A DNA stretch of 64,000 nt, taken from NCBI RefSeq assembly GCF_019039255.1, contig NZ_CP077062.1, positions 1,798,001-1,862,000 on the forward strand. Reading direction: 5' to 3'. The stretch's first letter is position 1, and each line of letters begins with the position of its first letter. The notes under the pieces were generated by a model. The model worked only from the letters and a program-made list of their open reading frames with translations, had not been told where the DNA came from and made no database searches. This document shows positions 7,695 to 18,460 of this stretch, piece after piece. This stretch comes from Nocardioides panacis (GTDB lineage Bacteria; Actinomycetota; Actinomycetes; Propionibacteriales; Nocardioidaceae). The position numbers and the translations under genes are program-made.

Positions 7695-9239
7695 CTAGCG
7701 GCGGCTGGCGGCCAGCACCGCGACCGTGCCCTTGGCCGGCACGGTCACCCGGGCGACGCCGCTGCCGTTGACGGCGACCACGGTGCCCGAGCAGCTGCGG
7801 CCGCCGGTGACCACGTCGCAGTAGCGGCCGCGGGCCAGGCCCGTCTGCACGCGCACCGTCCTGGCGACGGTGTTGTTGTTCATCGCCACCCAGCCGCGGT
7901 CGCCGCGGCTGAAGGCGATCACGTTCGCGCCGTCGTCCCACCAGTGCGCCTGCGGGGCCGCGCCCACCCCGTTGTGCCACCGGACCAGCGCGGTCACGCC
8001 GCGGTCGCGGTGCGCGCAGGTCCAGCCGGAGCCGCAGGCCGCGTCGGTGATCATCCCGTCGGGGGTGGCCGGCGGCGAGTCGTCGGCGGTGGTGAAGCTG
8101 AAGGCGGAGTACACCTGCGGACGGCCGTAGCCGGCGGCCAGGAGGTACTGCGTCGCGAGCCGGTTGGTGGCGCCGTCCTTGTAGCTCAACGCGTCGCCGT
8201 TGCGCTCGGTGTCGTGGTTCTGCACGAACGACAGCGTGCGGCGGCTCGGGGTCAGGCCGGAGTCCTCACCGAAGTCCCGCAGCGTGGCGATGCTGCCGGC
8301 GGCATCGGTGGGGTAGCTCTTGAACGCGCTCTTGAGCTGCTTGACGCCGTCGAGGCCGAGGACCACGCCACTGCGCACGAACGCGTCGGGGGCCAGCCGG
8401 CCCGGGCCGCCACCGAAGACCTCGAGCGCCCAGTAGGGACGGGTGCCGTCCTTCGTGTCGTGCAGCCGCGCGTAGATCGCGTCCAGGTCGGCCTGCCCGA
8501 CGTGCTTGGCCGCGTCCACCCGGAAGCCGGAGACGCCGTAGCCGAGGAGCTTGTTGAGGTACGCCGCCACCCGGGACCGTACGACGCTGGTGTCGGTGCG
8601 CAGGTCCGCGAGGCCGACGAGCTCGCAGTTGAACACCTGCTGCAGGTTGTTGAAGTCCTCGATGCCGCCGGACGCCGACGGGCAGTCGCCGGAGTACTTG
8701 TGGAAGTTGCCCTGCCCGTAGAGCCCGGCGTAGTCGTAGCGGGCGTACTTCACGCCGCCGTAGGACGTGTCGCCCTGCCCGGTCATGTGGTTGACCACCG
8801 CGTCGACGTACACCTTCACGCCGGCCCTGCGGCAGGTCGACACCATGGACCTGAACTGCGCCTCGTTGCCCATCCGGCTGGTCAGCGCGTAGTCGACGGC
8901 CTGGTAGACCTCCCACCACGGGTGCAGGATCGTGTCGCTGCCGTCGCCGAGCCGCTGTCGCTTGACCGAGTCCTGCGGCGGCGCGACCTGCACGCCGCCG
9001 TACCCCTTCGGGCCGAGCTGGGTGGTGCACTCGCGGGCCACCGAGGGCCAGTTCCACTCCCAGAGGTTGGCGATCACGTCACGCCCGCCGACCGGGTTGG
9101 ACGGGGCGGCCCGGACCGCGGGCGCGGCCTCGGCGGCGACGGGCGTGCTGACGCCGACGCAGGCGGCGAGCAGACCGGAGACGGTCAGGGCGGCGAACCG
9201 CCGGCGCCCGCGCAGGGGCGACGTACGTGGATGCGTCAT
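7695..9239 (-). CDS. secreted alpha-amylase, GH13
   Basis: Hydrolyses internal alpha-1,4 bonds of starch or glycogen outside the cell. The 514-residue protein starts with an Arg-rich signal peptide (RGRRRFAALTVSGLLAA, cleavage near AEAAP). The GH13 conserved regions are in order: VDAVVNH (about 145-151), GFRVDAAKH with the nucleophile Asp242, ALEVF with the acid/base Glu273, and VQNHDTERN with Asp343. The early NLWEWNWPSVARECT matches the actinobacterial/animal-type amylase subgroup. The C-terminal all-beta domain is short and there is no starch-binding module. It converges with nothing and is followed by a strong hairpin. The 9240-9512 gap to the divergent gene holds only promoter space and no supported gene. 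Confidence 0.95.
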   Translation of the reverse strand: MTHPRTSPLRGRRRFAALTVSGLLAACVGVSTPVAAEAAPAVRAAPSNPVGGRDVIANLWEWNWPSVARECTTQLGPKGYGGVQVAPPQDSVKRQRLGDGSDTILHPWWEVYQAVDYALTSRMGNEAQFRSMVSTCRRAGVKVYVDAVVNHMTGQGDTSYGGVKYARYDYAGLYGQGNFHKYSGDCPSASGGIEDFNNLQQVFNCELVGLADLRTDTSVVRSRVAAYLNKLLGYGVSGFRVDAAKHVGQADLDAIYARLHDTKDGTRPYWALEVFGGGPGRLAPDAFVRSGVVLGLDGVKQLKSAFKSYPTDAAGSIATLRDFGEDSGLTPSRRTLSFVQNHDTERNGDALSYKDGATNRLATQYLLAAGYGRPQVYSAFSFTTADDSPPATPDGMITDAACGSGWTCAHRDRGVTALVRWHNGVGAAPQAHWWDDGANVIAFSRGDRGWVAMNNNTVARTVRVQTGLARGRYCDVVTGGRSCSGTVVAVNGSGVARVTVPAKGTVAVLAASRR

Positions 9240-9512
9240 GATCAGAGGGCTCCCGAGATCGTTGGACTTCAGCGCGAACCCCCATTCGTAGTGACCCCGG
9301 TCACACCACGTCAAGGCGGCGCGCGGTGAGCCCGCAGCCGGGCCTCGCCGGCAGGAGGACCTCACCGTGCTGGTCGACGGCCACCCCGCCGGGGTGCGCG
9401 AGGTCGAGGGCGACGACTGGTCGCGCCGGGCCGCGCCGCGGCGTGTTACGTCTGCGTCAACTCTGGCCCGGCACTCTCGCACCGGCGTCCGGGGGCGGTC
9501 GATACTCGCGGC

Positions 9513-9964
9513 ATGACTGAGCGCGAGACGCTGACCTGGGAGCTGTACGGCGAGGCCTCGGCCGCCCTGGGACGGCAGGTGGCCGACAGCGGGTTCGTGC
9601 CGGACATCGTGCTCGGCATCGCGCGCGGGGGACTGGTGCCGGCCGCGACCCTGGCCTACGCGCTGGAGTGCAAGAACCTCTTCTCGATGAACGTGGAGTT
9701 CTACACCGGGGTGGGCACCACCCTCGACGCGCCGGTGATGCTCCCGCCGCTGCTGGACACCGCGGACCTGGTCGACATGGCGGTGCTCGTCGTCGACGAC
9801 GTCGCGGACAGCGGGAAGACCCTCGAGCTGGTCCGGGACTTCTGCCGCGGTCACGTCGCCACCGTGCGGTCCGCGGTGCTCTACGAGAAGCCGAGGACCA
9901 TCGTGGAGGCCGACTACGTGTGGCGGCGCACCGACCGGTGGATCGAGTTCCCTGGTCGTCGTGA
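9513..9964 (+). CDS. phosphoribosyltransferase (frameshift near the C-terminus)
   Basis: A type I PRTase-fold protein of about 150 residues, related to hypoxanthine/xanthine phosphoribosyltransferases. The PRPP-binding loop VLVVDDVADSGKT is intact, and IVLGIARGGLVPA is the typical early segment; the purine substrate is not determinable from sequence. The native C-terminus is probably IEFPWSS, as in homologues. In the sequence given, TTCCCTGG lacks one C, so the literal reading runs on to 10013 with unrelated residues. The correct frame stops at 9962-9964. The ATG at 9513 is well placed. Confidence 0.85.
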
Positions 9965-10005
9965 AGCAGGGGTTTGGCCCGGGCCGCAGCGGGTAACCGC
10001 CGTGC

Positions 10006-10276
10006 ATGACTGAATCGAACACGCATTCGAACGACCAGGCTCCCGTCGAGGAGCAGCCGATGCTGGGCGCCCCGCAGAGCGGGACGGGGGGGCACCACCG
10101 AGAAGGACCCCGACGACTGGGTGACCGGCGACGAGCCGATGACCGGGGCGCAGCGCAGCTACCTGGACACCCTGGCGCGGGACGCGGGGGAGCAGCTCAC
10201 GCCCGACCTGACCAAGGCGGAAGCCTCGGAGCACATCGAGCGCCTGCAGGCGAAAACGGGACGCGGCACTTCCTGA
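10006..10276 (+). CDS. DUF3072 protein (frameshift at G7 run)
   Basis: A short hydrophilic actinobacterial protein of unknown function. Residues 1-29 (MTESNTHSNDQAPVEEQ...) are in one frame. After the G7 run at 10086-10092 the next frame encodes the conserved DUF3072 segment: EKDPDDWVTGDEPMTGAQ, then SYLDTLARDAGEQL and LTKAEASEHIERLQAKTGRG. One extra G explains the shift, giving a native protein of about 89 residues. The PMTGAQRSYLDTL and LTKAEAS parts resemble an SAP-like helix-turn-helix (inference). A hairpin follows 50 bp after the stop. Confidence 0.8.
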
Positions 10277-10327
10277 CGAGGCGTACGACCCTCGGTTTCG
10301 TCCCGCCTGCCGGGACGCCGAACTGAT

Positions 10328-10352
10328 CCGGTGGCGGGTTCCCGCCAACCGG
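10328..10352 (+). terminator. hairpin downstream of the DUF3072 gene
   Basis: CCGGT-GGCGG, a short GTTC loop, then CCGCC-A-ACCGG: ten base pairs with one bulge. It sits about 50 bp past the DUF3072 stop and before the LuxR-type gene. The rest of 10277-10504 should hold the promoter of that gene, but I see no clear motif. Confidence 0.55.
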
Positions 10353-10504
10353 CGCGGTCCTGCGGACGCAGCGGCCCTCCCTCGGCGACAGTTCTCCTGC
10401 GTGCCGGGCACGACAGGCCGCGTACGGGGGACGAGGTCTGTCGGTCCGGCCGCACGCGTCCCTCCAGGGCGTCCGCGACCCCGGCGTTCTGACAGGATCA
10501 GTGA

Positions 10505-11239
10505 GTGGACGACAGCACGCGCGAGCCCGTCGAGGTGCGGGAGCTCCGCGCCCTGGCGGACAGCGTCCGTGCGGCGCTCGGGGAGCCGTCCCGGCGCACC
10601 AGCCGCGACCTGCAGCACTGGCGGGGCCTGGACGCGAACCTCGACGCGCTGGACGGCATCGAGCGCACCACCACCCGGTCCGTCTGGAACATGCAGCCGC
10701 GCATCCAGTTCGACCCGGAGGACCCCGCCCCTGGCGCGGGCGGCTCGTCCGAGGCGCGTGGTGTCGAGACCGTGCTGATCACCCGGCCGGCCACCCTGGA
10801 CGTCAACCCGCTGCTGCCCTCGATCCACCCGGACGCCCGGGTGGGCCCGGTCTTCCTGCGCGGGGTGGTGCTGGACGAGGAACGGGTCGTCATCGAGGGC
10901 CTGGACACCGCGGACGGCGAGCCGACCGCGTGGCTCACCGACCGTCCGCACCTGGTGGTGCTGATGCTGGAGCTCTGGCACCGCACGCTCGCGCTCTCCG
11001 CGCCGGTGCTCGCCCCGGGCCAGCAGCCGCTGCTGTCGCCGCGTCGGCTGCGGGTGGCGCGCCTGCTGGCGATGGGCGAGAAGGACCAGGCGATCGCCCG
11101 GCAGCTGGAGATGTCCGGCCGGACCGTCGAGCGTGAGGTCCGGGCGGTCCTCGAGGCCCTCGGCGCGCGCAGCCGCACCGAGGCCGTGCTGGCGATGAGC
11201 GGACGCGCATCCAACAGCCGGACCCGTCCGACCCGCTGA
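10505..11239 (+). CDS. LuxR-type HTH regulator
   Basis: A 244-residue cytoplasmic protein with a C-terminal LuxR/GerE-like helix-turn-helix (LSPRRLRVARLLAMGEKDQAIARQL, then SGRTVEREVRAVLEALGARSRTEAV). The N-terminal 170 residues contain no receiver phosphoacceptor site. The layout resembles the phospholipase-D-like/TrmB-type sensor region of actinobacterial orphan LuxR proteins (RTTTRSVWNMQPRIQFDP, then HPDARVGPVFLRGVVLDEERVVI). The start is GTG at 10505. It converges with ppgK 20 bp away. No target gene can be inferred from position. Confidence 0.82.
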   Translation: MDDSTREPVEVRELRALADSVRAALGEPSRRTSRDLQHWRGLDANLDALDGIERTTTRSVWNMQPRIQFDPEDPAPGAGGSSEARGVETVLITRPATLDVNPLLPSIHPDARVGPVFLRGVVLDEERVVIEGLDTADGEPTAWLTDRPHLVVLMLELWHRTLALSAPVLAPGQQPLLSPRRLRVARLLAMGEKDQAIARQLEMSGRTVEREVRAVLEALGARSRTEAVLAMSGRASNSRTRPTR

Positions 11240-11259
11240 CGGTGGGCTGTCGCCCCGGC

Positions 11260-12027
11260 TCAGTGGCTGTCGGCCGACTCCGCCGCCAGCACGGCCGCCC
11301 CGACGATGCCCGCCGTGTTGAGCAGCGCGGCGGGCACGATCCGGGTGTCGATACCCAGCAGCGGCAGGAACTTCTCGGCGTTCTTGCTCACGCCTCCGCC
11401 GACGACGAACAGCTCGGGGGAGAAGAGCCGCTCGAGGGTTCGGTAGTAGGTGGTCAGCCGCTCGGCCCACTCGGACCAGCTCAGGTCCTTCTTCTCGCGC
11501 ACGCTGTTGGCCGCGACGGCCTCCGCGTCCTTGCCGTTGATCTCGAGGTGGCCGAGCTCGGAGTTCGGCACCAGCACGCCGTCGTACACCAGGGCTGTGC
11601 CGATGCCGGTGCCGAGCGTGGTGACGATCACCAGGCCGGCCTGGTCGCGCGCCGCGCCGTAGCGGACCTCGGCGAGCCCGGCGGCGTCCGCGTCGTTGAC
11701 GACCACCACGTCGCGGTGCAGCTTGTCCCGGAACATCGTCACGGCGTCGGTGTAGATCCAGGACTCGTCGATGTTGGCGGCCGACTTCACCACGCCGTGC
11801 ACGACGACCCCCGGGACGGTGATGCCGATCGGCGCGCCCTTGTCGGCGCCTCGGACGACGAGCTCGGAGACGACGTCGGCGACGTCCTGCGGCCTGCCGC
11901 CCTTGGGGGTCTCGACCCGGGTGCGGTCGGCGGCGAACTCGCCGGTGCCCAGGTCGACCGGAGCGCCCTTGATGCCGCTCCCGCCGAAGTCGATGCCGAA
12001 CGGGTGAAGGGCGGACGTCACAGTCAT
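11260..12027 (-). CDS. ppgK: polyphosphate glucokinase
   Basis: Phosphorylates glucose using inorganic polyphosphate (and often ATP), feeding glycolysis. The 255-residue ROK-family protein has the early phosphate motif [13 protein letters not shown], the catalytic Asp in [13 protein letters not shown], the second phosphate loop [12 protein letters not shown] and the [11 protein letters not shown] segment of actinobacterial PpgK. The final [17 protein letters not shown] is also family-typical. With the alpha-amylase and MalQ genes in the same window it suggests starch and maltodextrin use, although they are not in one operon. Confidence 0.95.
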   Translation of the reverse strand: MTVTSALHPFGIDFGGSGIKGAPVDLGTGEFAADRTRVETPKGGRPQDVADVVSELVVRGADKGAPIGITVPGVVVHGVVKSAANIDESWIYTDAVTMFRDKLHRDVVVVNDADAAGLAEVRYGAARDQAGLVIVTTLGTGIGTALVYDGVLVPNSELGHLEINGKDAEAVAANSVREKKDLSWSEWAERLTTYYRTLERLFSPELFVVGGGVSKNAEKFLPLLGIDTRIVPAALLNTAGIVGAAVLAAESADSH

Positions 12028-12108
12028 GCGGGGACGCTACCAACCGCGGGCCCCGCGGCGACACCGCCGGCGCTGGGCACGTCCGTGTCGGCGTGGCACG
12101 ATTCCCAC

Positions 12109-12558
12109 GTGACCAGCAGACCGGCCCCGGAGCAGCGCCTCCAGGACCTCGCGCGGCTGCGCCGGGTGCGCGACCGCATGGACCGGGAGTACGCGCAGCC
12201 GCTGGACGTCGAGGCGCTGGCCCGGGGCGTGCACATGTCCGCCGGGCACCTCAGCCGGGAGTTCCGGGCCGCGTACGGCGAGTCGCCGTACAGCTACCTG
12301 ATGACCCGGCGCATCGAGCGCGCGATGGCGCTGCTGCGCCGGGGCGACCTCAGCGTCACCGAGGTCTGCTTCGCCGTCGGCTGCGCGTCGCTGGGCACCT
12401 TCAGCACCCGCTTCACCGAGCTGGTGGGAGTGCCGCCGAGCGTCTACCGGCGCGAGGGCGTGCACTCGACGGCCGGCATGCCGCCGTGCGTGGCGAAGCA
12501 GGTCACCCGACCGGTCAGGAATCGAGAAGCGACGGATGCCCGGCGGCAACTAGCGTGA
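12109..12558 (+). CDS. AraC-type HTH regulator
   Basis: A 149-residue protein that is almost only an AraC/XylS DNA-binding domain: two helix-turn-helices (LDVEALARGVHMSAGHLSRE and LSVTEVCFAVGCASLGTFST) followed by FTELVGVPPSVYRR. It has no ligand-binding N-terminal domain. GTG at 12109 is the start that leaves 20 residues before the first helix. It is the first of four plus-strand genes with gaps of 5 bp, overlap and 38 bp, so it likely regulates the VOC/DUF1059/UvrA-like set. Confidence 0.88.
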   Translation: MTSRPAPEQRLQDLARLRRVRDRMDREYAQPLDVEALARGVHMSAGHLSREFRAAYGESPYSYLMTRRIERAMALLRRGDLSVTEVCFAVGCASLGTFSTRFTELVGVPPSVYRREGVHSTAGMPPCVAKQVTRPVRNREATDARRQLA

Positions 12559-12563
12559 GCGGC

Positions 12564-12974
12564 ATGAACCTCAGCATCCACACCACGGTCCTCCCGCATG
12601 ACGACCCCGACGCCTCGGTGGCCTTCTACCGTGACGTCCTCGGCTTCGAGGTGCGCAGCGACTTCGGCCAGGGGCAGATGCGCTGGATCACGGTCGGCCC
12701 CCAGGGCCAGCCCGACACCTGCCTCCTGCTGGCTCCTCCGGCCGCCGACCCCGGCGTCACCGACGACGAGCGCCGCACCATCGTCGAGATGATGGCCAAG
12801 GGCACCTACGGCTGGATCCTGCTGGCCACCCCCGACCTGGACGCCACCTTCGAGCGCCTCCAGGCCGGCAACGCCGAGGTCATCCAGGAGCCGATGGAGC
12901 AGCCGTACGGCGTGCGCGACTGCGCCTTCCGCGATCCCGCCGGCAACCAGATCCGCATCCAGGAGCTCTCGTGA
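12564..12974 (+). CDS. VOC family (glyoxalase/bleomycin-resistance-like) protein
   Basis: A 136-residue protein with the two beta-alpha-beta-beta-beta modules of the vicinal oxygen chelate fold. It begins IHTTVLPHDDPDASVAFYRDVLGFEV and ends YGVRDCAFRDPAGNQIRIQEL. The metal-ligand positions are partly kept (His near residue 5; Gln and Glu in the last strand). Family members are either small metalloenzymes or drug-sequestering proteins; the neighbouring UvrA-like ABC protein favours a resistance role (inference). Its stop overlaps the next start (GTGA at 12971). Confidence 0.88.
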   Translation: MNLSIHTTVLPHDDPDASVAFYRDVLGFEVRSDFGQGQMRWITVGPQGQPDTCLLLAPPAADPGVTDDERRTIVEMMAKGTYGWILLATPDLDATFERLQAGNAEVIQEPMEQPYGVRDCAFRDPAGNQIRIQELS

Positions 12975-13207
12975 AGACGATGACCTGCCGGCAGCTCGGC
13001 GGCGCCTGCGACCTGCCGCTCCGGGGAGAGACCGCCGACGCGGTGATCAAGGCCCAGGACCGGCACCTGAAGGAGGCGGTGGCCGCGGGGGACAGCACCC
13101 ACCAGGCGGCCCTGGACGACATGAGGGGCCGGTGGAAGCACCCGGTCAAGGGCATGGGCTGGTACAAGAGCACCAAGCGAGAGTTCGCCGAGCTGCCCGA
13201 GGACTGA
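12971..13207 (+). CDS. DUF1059 small protein
   Basis: A 78-residue protein starting MKTMTCRQLGGACDLPLRGE, the DUF1059 signature with two cysteines (CRQLGGAC) and a helical remainder (ETADAVIKAQDRHLKEAV). The C-terminal part is longer than the usual 50-60 residues of this family and rich in Trp/Lys. The function is unknown; DUF1059 proteins often sit beside VOC and UvrA-like genes in actinobacteria (recollection). It starts with GTG overlapping the VOC stop, which indicates translational coupling. Confidence 0.82.
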   Translation: MKTMTCRQLGGACDLPLRGETADAVIKAQDRHLKEAVAAGDSTHQAALDDMRGRWKHPVKGMGWYKSTKREFAELPED

Positions 13208-13245
13208 CCGCCCCGACCGCCCCGGACGAAAGAGGACCGACCTGC

Positions 13246-15619
<2,374 letters not shown>

Positions 15620-15670
15620 GCGCGCGGACCCGCGGCACCCCTTCCGAGCCCCGCTCACGCCTGGTCACTG

Positions 15671-15698
15671 TTCGCCGATAAGCGACATTATGTCAACT
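15671..15698. other. dif: dif-like XerC/XerD recombination site
   Basis: A 28-bp site with the 11-6-11 layout of dif: XerC-side arm TTCGCCGATAA, centre GCGACA, XerD-side arm TTATGTCAACT. E. coli dif has arms GGTGCGCATAA and TTATGTTAAAT, and actinobacterial sites, as I recall them, have TTCGCCGATAA and TTATGTCAAGT-like arms. The site lies in the short space between two convergent genes, is AT-rich relative to its surroundings and occurs once. It marks the chromosome terminus, where XerCD and FtsK resolve dimers. Confidence 0.88.
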
Positions 15699-15746
15699 AG
15701 CGGAGACGGAAGCGGGGCAGCCCCTCCCCGGTGTCACGACGGCTGC

Positions 15747-17117
15747 TCAGCCGAACGGCAGCGCGTACGACGCCGGCGCCGCCTGCTGCCGGAGGTACAC
15801 CGCGGCGTCCTCGGCCGGCAGCGGCCGCTCGAACAGGTAGCCCTGGCCGATGTCGCAGCCGTTGCGCCGCAGCCGGGTGCGCTGCTCCTCGTCCTCGATG
15901 CCTTCGCCGTAGACCTCCATGCCGAGCGCCTGGCCGAGGCCGATGACGCCGCGCAGCAGGTCGTCGGCCTTGCTCTCGTCGACGTCGTCGAGGTAGGACC
16001 GGTCGACCTTGAGGATGTCGACGGCCAGCGTCTGCAGGTAGGACAGCGCCGAGCGTCCGGTGCCGAAGTCGTCGAGCGCGACCCGGACGCCGATGTCGTG
16101 GAGGCCGTCGAAGCGGGCCCGGGCGGTCTCCACCTGCGGCTCGACGGCGGCCTCGGTGACCTCCAGGACGAGCTGCGAGGTGGGCAGGCCGCTGGTCGCC
16201 AGGCACTCCTCCACCATCGTCACGAAGCCGGGGTTGGCGAGGTCCACGCCGGAGACGTTGACGTGCGCGGTGAGCGGGATGCCGAAGGTCGAGGACCACT
16301 GCTGGATCTGCGCGCTCGCGGTGGACAGCACCATCCGGCCCAGCTCGGAGATCAGGCCGAACTCCTCGGCGACCGGCACGAACCGGGCCGGCGAGACGTG
16401 CCCGTGCACCGGGTGGCTCCACCGCACCAGCGCCTCGAACCCGACGACGGAGCCGTGGGTGAGGTCGACGAGCGGCTGGTAGCAGACCCGCAGGCCCTTC
16501 TCGTCGAGCGCCTTGCGGAGGTCCTTGCCGATCGCGAGCGTCTCGTCGGCGACCGCGATCAGCTCGGCGGTGCAGACCTCGATGTGGTTGCGGCCGGCCC
16601 GGCGCGCCTCGCGCACGGCCAGGCCGGCGCCGCGCAGCAGGTCGTCGGCGGTCGCCCGCAGGCCCATGGCCTCCCAGGTGACCAGGCCGAGGCTCGTGGA
16701 GAGCTGGACCTGGCGCTGGCTGGGCAGGATGAACGGGGTGGAGACGGCCGACACGACCCGGTAGGCGAGGTCGAGGGCCGCGGCGGGGCTGGTCAGGCTC
16801 GGGAACAGCACGCCGAGCTGGTGGTCGTTCATGCGGGCCAGCACGCCGAGCGAGCCGACCTCGCGGCCGACGCGGCTCGCGACCATCCGCATCAGGTCGC
16901 CGGCCGCCGCGTGCTCGTCCATGTCGACGGCCTCGCTCACGCCCTCGAGGTCGATCAGCAGAACCGCCGGCTGGGCGTCGAACGTCCGGGCGGCGATCGC
17001 GTTCGCGCACAGCCGCACGAATCCCGGGTAGGTCACCAGGCCGGTGGCCTCGTCACGGGTGTCCTGAACGACCGGCCGCGGGGCCGGTTGGTTCCGTGAC
17101 TTCTGTCCCCACCGCAT
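15747..17117 (-). CDS. GGDEF/EAL protein, probable c-di-GMP phosphodiesterase
   Basis: A 456-residue cytoplasmic protein. Residues about 30-195 form a GGDEF-fold domain whose signature is lost (MNDHQLGVLF in place of the GGDEF loop), so it should not make c-di-GMP. Residues about 205-445 form an EAL domain with catalytic features in place: GFEALVRW, HVNVSG, VLEVTEAAV, ALDDFGTGRSALSYL and EGIEDEEQ. It therefore probably hydrolyses c-di-GMP to pGpG. No membrane segment or sensor domain is visible. The ATG at 17117 starts MRWGQKSRNQ. It points towards the dif site. Confidence 0.9.
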   Translation of the reverse strand: MRWGQKSRNQPAPRPVVQDTRDEATGLVTYPGFVRLCANAIAARTFDAQPAVLLIDLEGVSEAVDMDEHAAAGDLMRMVASRVGREVGSLGVLARMNDHQLGVLFPSLTSPAAALDLAYRVVSAVSTPFILPSQRQVQLSTSLGLVTWEAMGLRATADDLLRGAGLAVREARRAGRNHIEVCTAELIAVADETLAIGKDLRKALDEKGLRVCYQPLVDLTHGSVVGFEALVRWSHPVHGHVSPARFVPVAEEFGLISELGRMVLSTASAQIQQWSSTFGIPLTAHVNVSGVDLANPGFVTMVEECLATSGLPTSQLVLEVTEAAVEPQVETARARFDGLHDIGVRVALDDFGTGRSALSYLQTLAVDILKVDRSYLDDVDESKADDLLRGVIGLGQALGMEVYGEGIEDEEQRTRLRRNGCDIGQGYLFERPLPAEDAAVYLRQQAAPASYALPFG

Positions 17118-17247
17118 GCACTGACCCCCACGGATCCCACGTTGGTTAGGACCGGGCGGGCGTGCGCCGGTCTGAGGAGAAGAGTACGAAGACTGCGGCC
17201 TGTTTTGTCCCGATTCACCGGCAGAGGAACCGCACAGGCAGGCTTGA

Positions 17248-17292
17248 TGGCCCATGTGGGCCATATTGCCCACCTGTGCGTCACCTGTGGGC
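17248..17292. promoter_or_regulatory. two nested inverted repeats in a divergent promoter region
   Basis: TGGCCCA-TG-TGGGCCA at 17248-17263 is a perfect 7-2-7 inverted repeat. GCCCAC (17268-17273) and GTGGGC (17287-17292) flank it as a second, looser pair, with two CACCTGTG copies between them. They lie between the divergent EAL and monooxygenase-like genes, 71-131 bp from their starts, where an operator is expected. No regulator is encoded next door. Confidence 0.45.
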
Positions 17293-17363
17293 CGTGCGGC
17301 GCCGGTCAGTAGCGTGGCAGCACCCGGTCGGCACCGCCGTCCCCCCACAGAAACGAGCACCCC

Positions 17364-17657
17364 ATGACCGATCTCCGCGTCGTCGCCCTCATCCCCGCGA
17401 AGAGCGGTTCGGAGGACGTCCTGCGGGCCGCTCTCACCACCCTGGCCGAGGCCAGCCGGGGCCACGCGGGCTGCACCGGCTACGACCTGTTCGAGTCCGG
17501 CGCGGCAGCCGGCACGTTCGTGACCGTCGAGTCCTGGTCCAGCCAGGCCGAGCTCGACGCCCACCTGCAGACCGCCGACGTGGCCGCAGCCCTGGCCGCG
17601 GCGGACGCCCACCTGGCCGGGGACGTGGTCATCCACCCGCTCCAGCCGGTCGGCTGA
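17364..17657 (+). CDS. ABM-domain (quinol monooxygenase-like) protein
   Basis: A 97-residue dimeric alpha/beta-barrel type protein of the antibiotic biosynthesis monooxygenase family (YgiN-like). The pattern VVALIPAKSGSEDVLRAAL, GCTGYDLFES, FVTVESWSSQAELDAHLQT is standard. Members oxidise quinols or anthrones without cofactor, but many have no known substrate. It is the first gene of a plus-strand run of five (to 20193) with gaps of about 10 bp or overlaps. Confidence 0.88.
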   Translation: MTDLRVVALIPAKSGSEDVLRAALTTLAEASRGHAGCTGYDLFESGAAAGTFVTVESWSSQAELDAHLQTADVAAALAAADAHLAGDVVIHPLQPVG

Positions 17658-17665
17658 GCCGGGTC

Positions 17666-18243
17666 GTGCACGAGGTCGCGCTGCCCGGTGACCGGGTGCT
17701 CCCCGGGCCGACCCGGTCCTGGACCGGCACCTCGACCTGGCCGCCCCGGTCGGGACGGCGTGGCCGTGGCTGGAGCAGCTCGGCAAGGGCCGCGCCGGGT
17801 GGTACCTCCCCCGGAGCGTCGAGCGGTTCGTGCCGCCGGGCCGGCGGGCGAGCCGTCGGGTCGAGGACCGCTGGCTCGGTCTCGCGGTCGGTGACACCGT
17901 GCCCGACTGGGGCCCGCTCGACCCGGTCTTCGAGGTGCTGGAGATCGAGCCGCCGCACCATCTCGTGTACTGGTCCGAGCGGCCCCGGCGGCCCCGGCGG
18001 CCGGGCAGCCGCGGCGTGCCGCGACCCCCGGTCCGGATGACCTGGGCGCTGGCCCTCTCCCCCGGCGCCCCGGGGCGCTCGCACCTGCACCTGCGGCTCC
18101 GGCTCGACCTGGGCAAGCCGGCCGGTCCGGTCGCGACGTACGGCGGCGGGGCGGTCGACCTGCTCACGGTGCGGCTGCTGGAGCGCGGCCTGAACGAGCG
18201 GCTCCGCGAGTCCCTCGGCACGGCCCGGGAGACCTCCGGCTAG
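17666..18243 (+). CDS. SRPBCC-type hypothetical protein (frameshift)
   Basis: About 192 residues. The N-terminal part (MHEVALPGDRVLPG, GTG start at 17666) and the rest (DPVLDRHLDLAAPVGTAWPW onward to 18243) are in different frames, joined if one G is restored in CCCGGGCC near 17704. The joined protein has the START/SRPBCC pattern: an opening strand with AAPVGTAWPWLEQLG, then WLGLAVGDTVPDWG, VLEIEPPHHLVYWS and a long C-terminal helix (LLERGLNERLRESLG). Such proteins bind hydrophobic ligands. The function is unknown. It starts 8 bp after the ABM gene. Confidence 0.65.
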
Positions 18244-18253
18244 GTTGGCGGGC

Positions 18254-18460
18254 GTGAGCAACGTGCCCTTCTCCCGCCGGCACGTGCGGCGCGACCTCGT
18301 GGTCGCGCTGCCGGCGGTCGGGATGATCCTGGGGGCCGTGCTCGGCGCCGGCCTCGGGCTGCTGAACCCGGACGCCTCGGCGGTGGGCTTCGCCGGCATC
18401 GGCATCGTGGTCGGCCTGGTCCTCGGCAACTTCCTGCGGCTGGTGTTCCGGCGTGAGTGA
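18254..18460 (+). CDS. small two-helix membrane protein
   Basis: A 68-residue protein with a basic N-terminus (SRRHVRRDL) and two hydrophobic helices (VVALPAVGMILGAVLGAGLGLL and AVGFAGIGIVVGLVLGNFLRLVF), both Gly-rich. No family recognised. GTG at 18254 is preferred; TTG at 18245 is also in frame. Its last 8 bp overlap the next gene, so it is probably co-translated with it. Confidence 0.65.
   Translation: MSNVPFSRRHVRRDLVVALPAVGMILGAVLGAGLGLLNPDASAVGFAGIGIVVGLVLGNFLRLVFRRE

Noticed and set aside
9367..9516. A 49-codon plus-strand frame ending in an ATGA overlap with the phosphoribosyltransferase gene.
   Set aside because: No ribosome-binding site or recognisable sequence, and Arg/Ser-rich after residue 18. 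Possibly a chance frame in promoter DNA.
15650..15747. A phage or integrative-element attachment site at the dif-like sequence.
   Set aside because: No integrase, duplicated site or element genes next to it; a plain chromosomal dif explains it.
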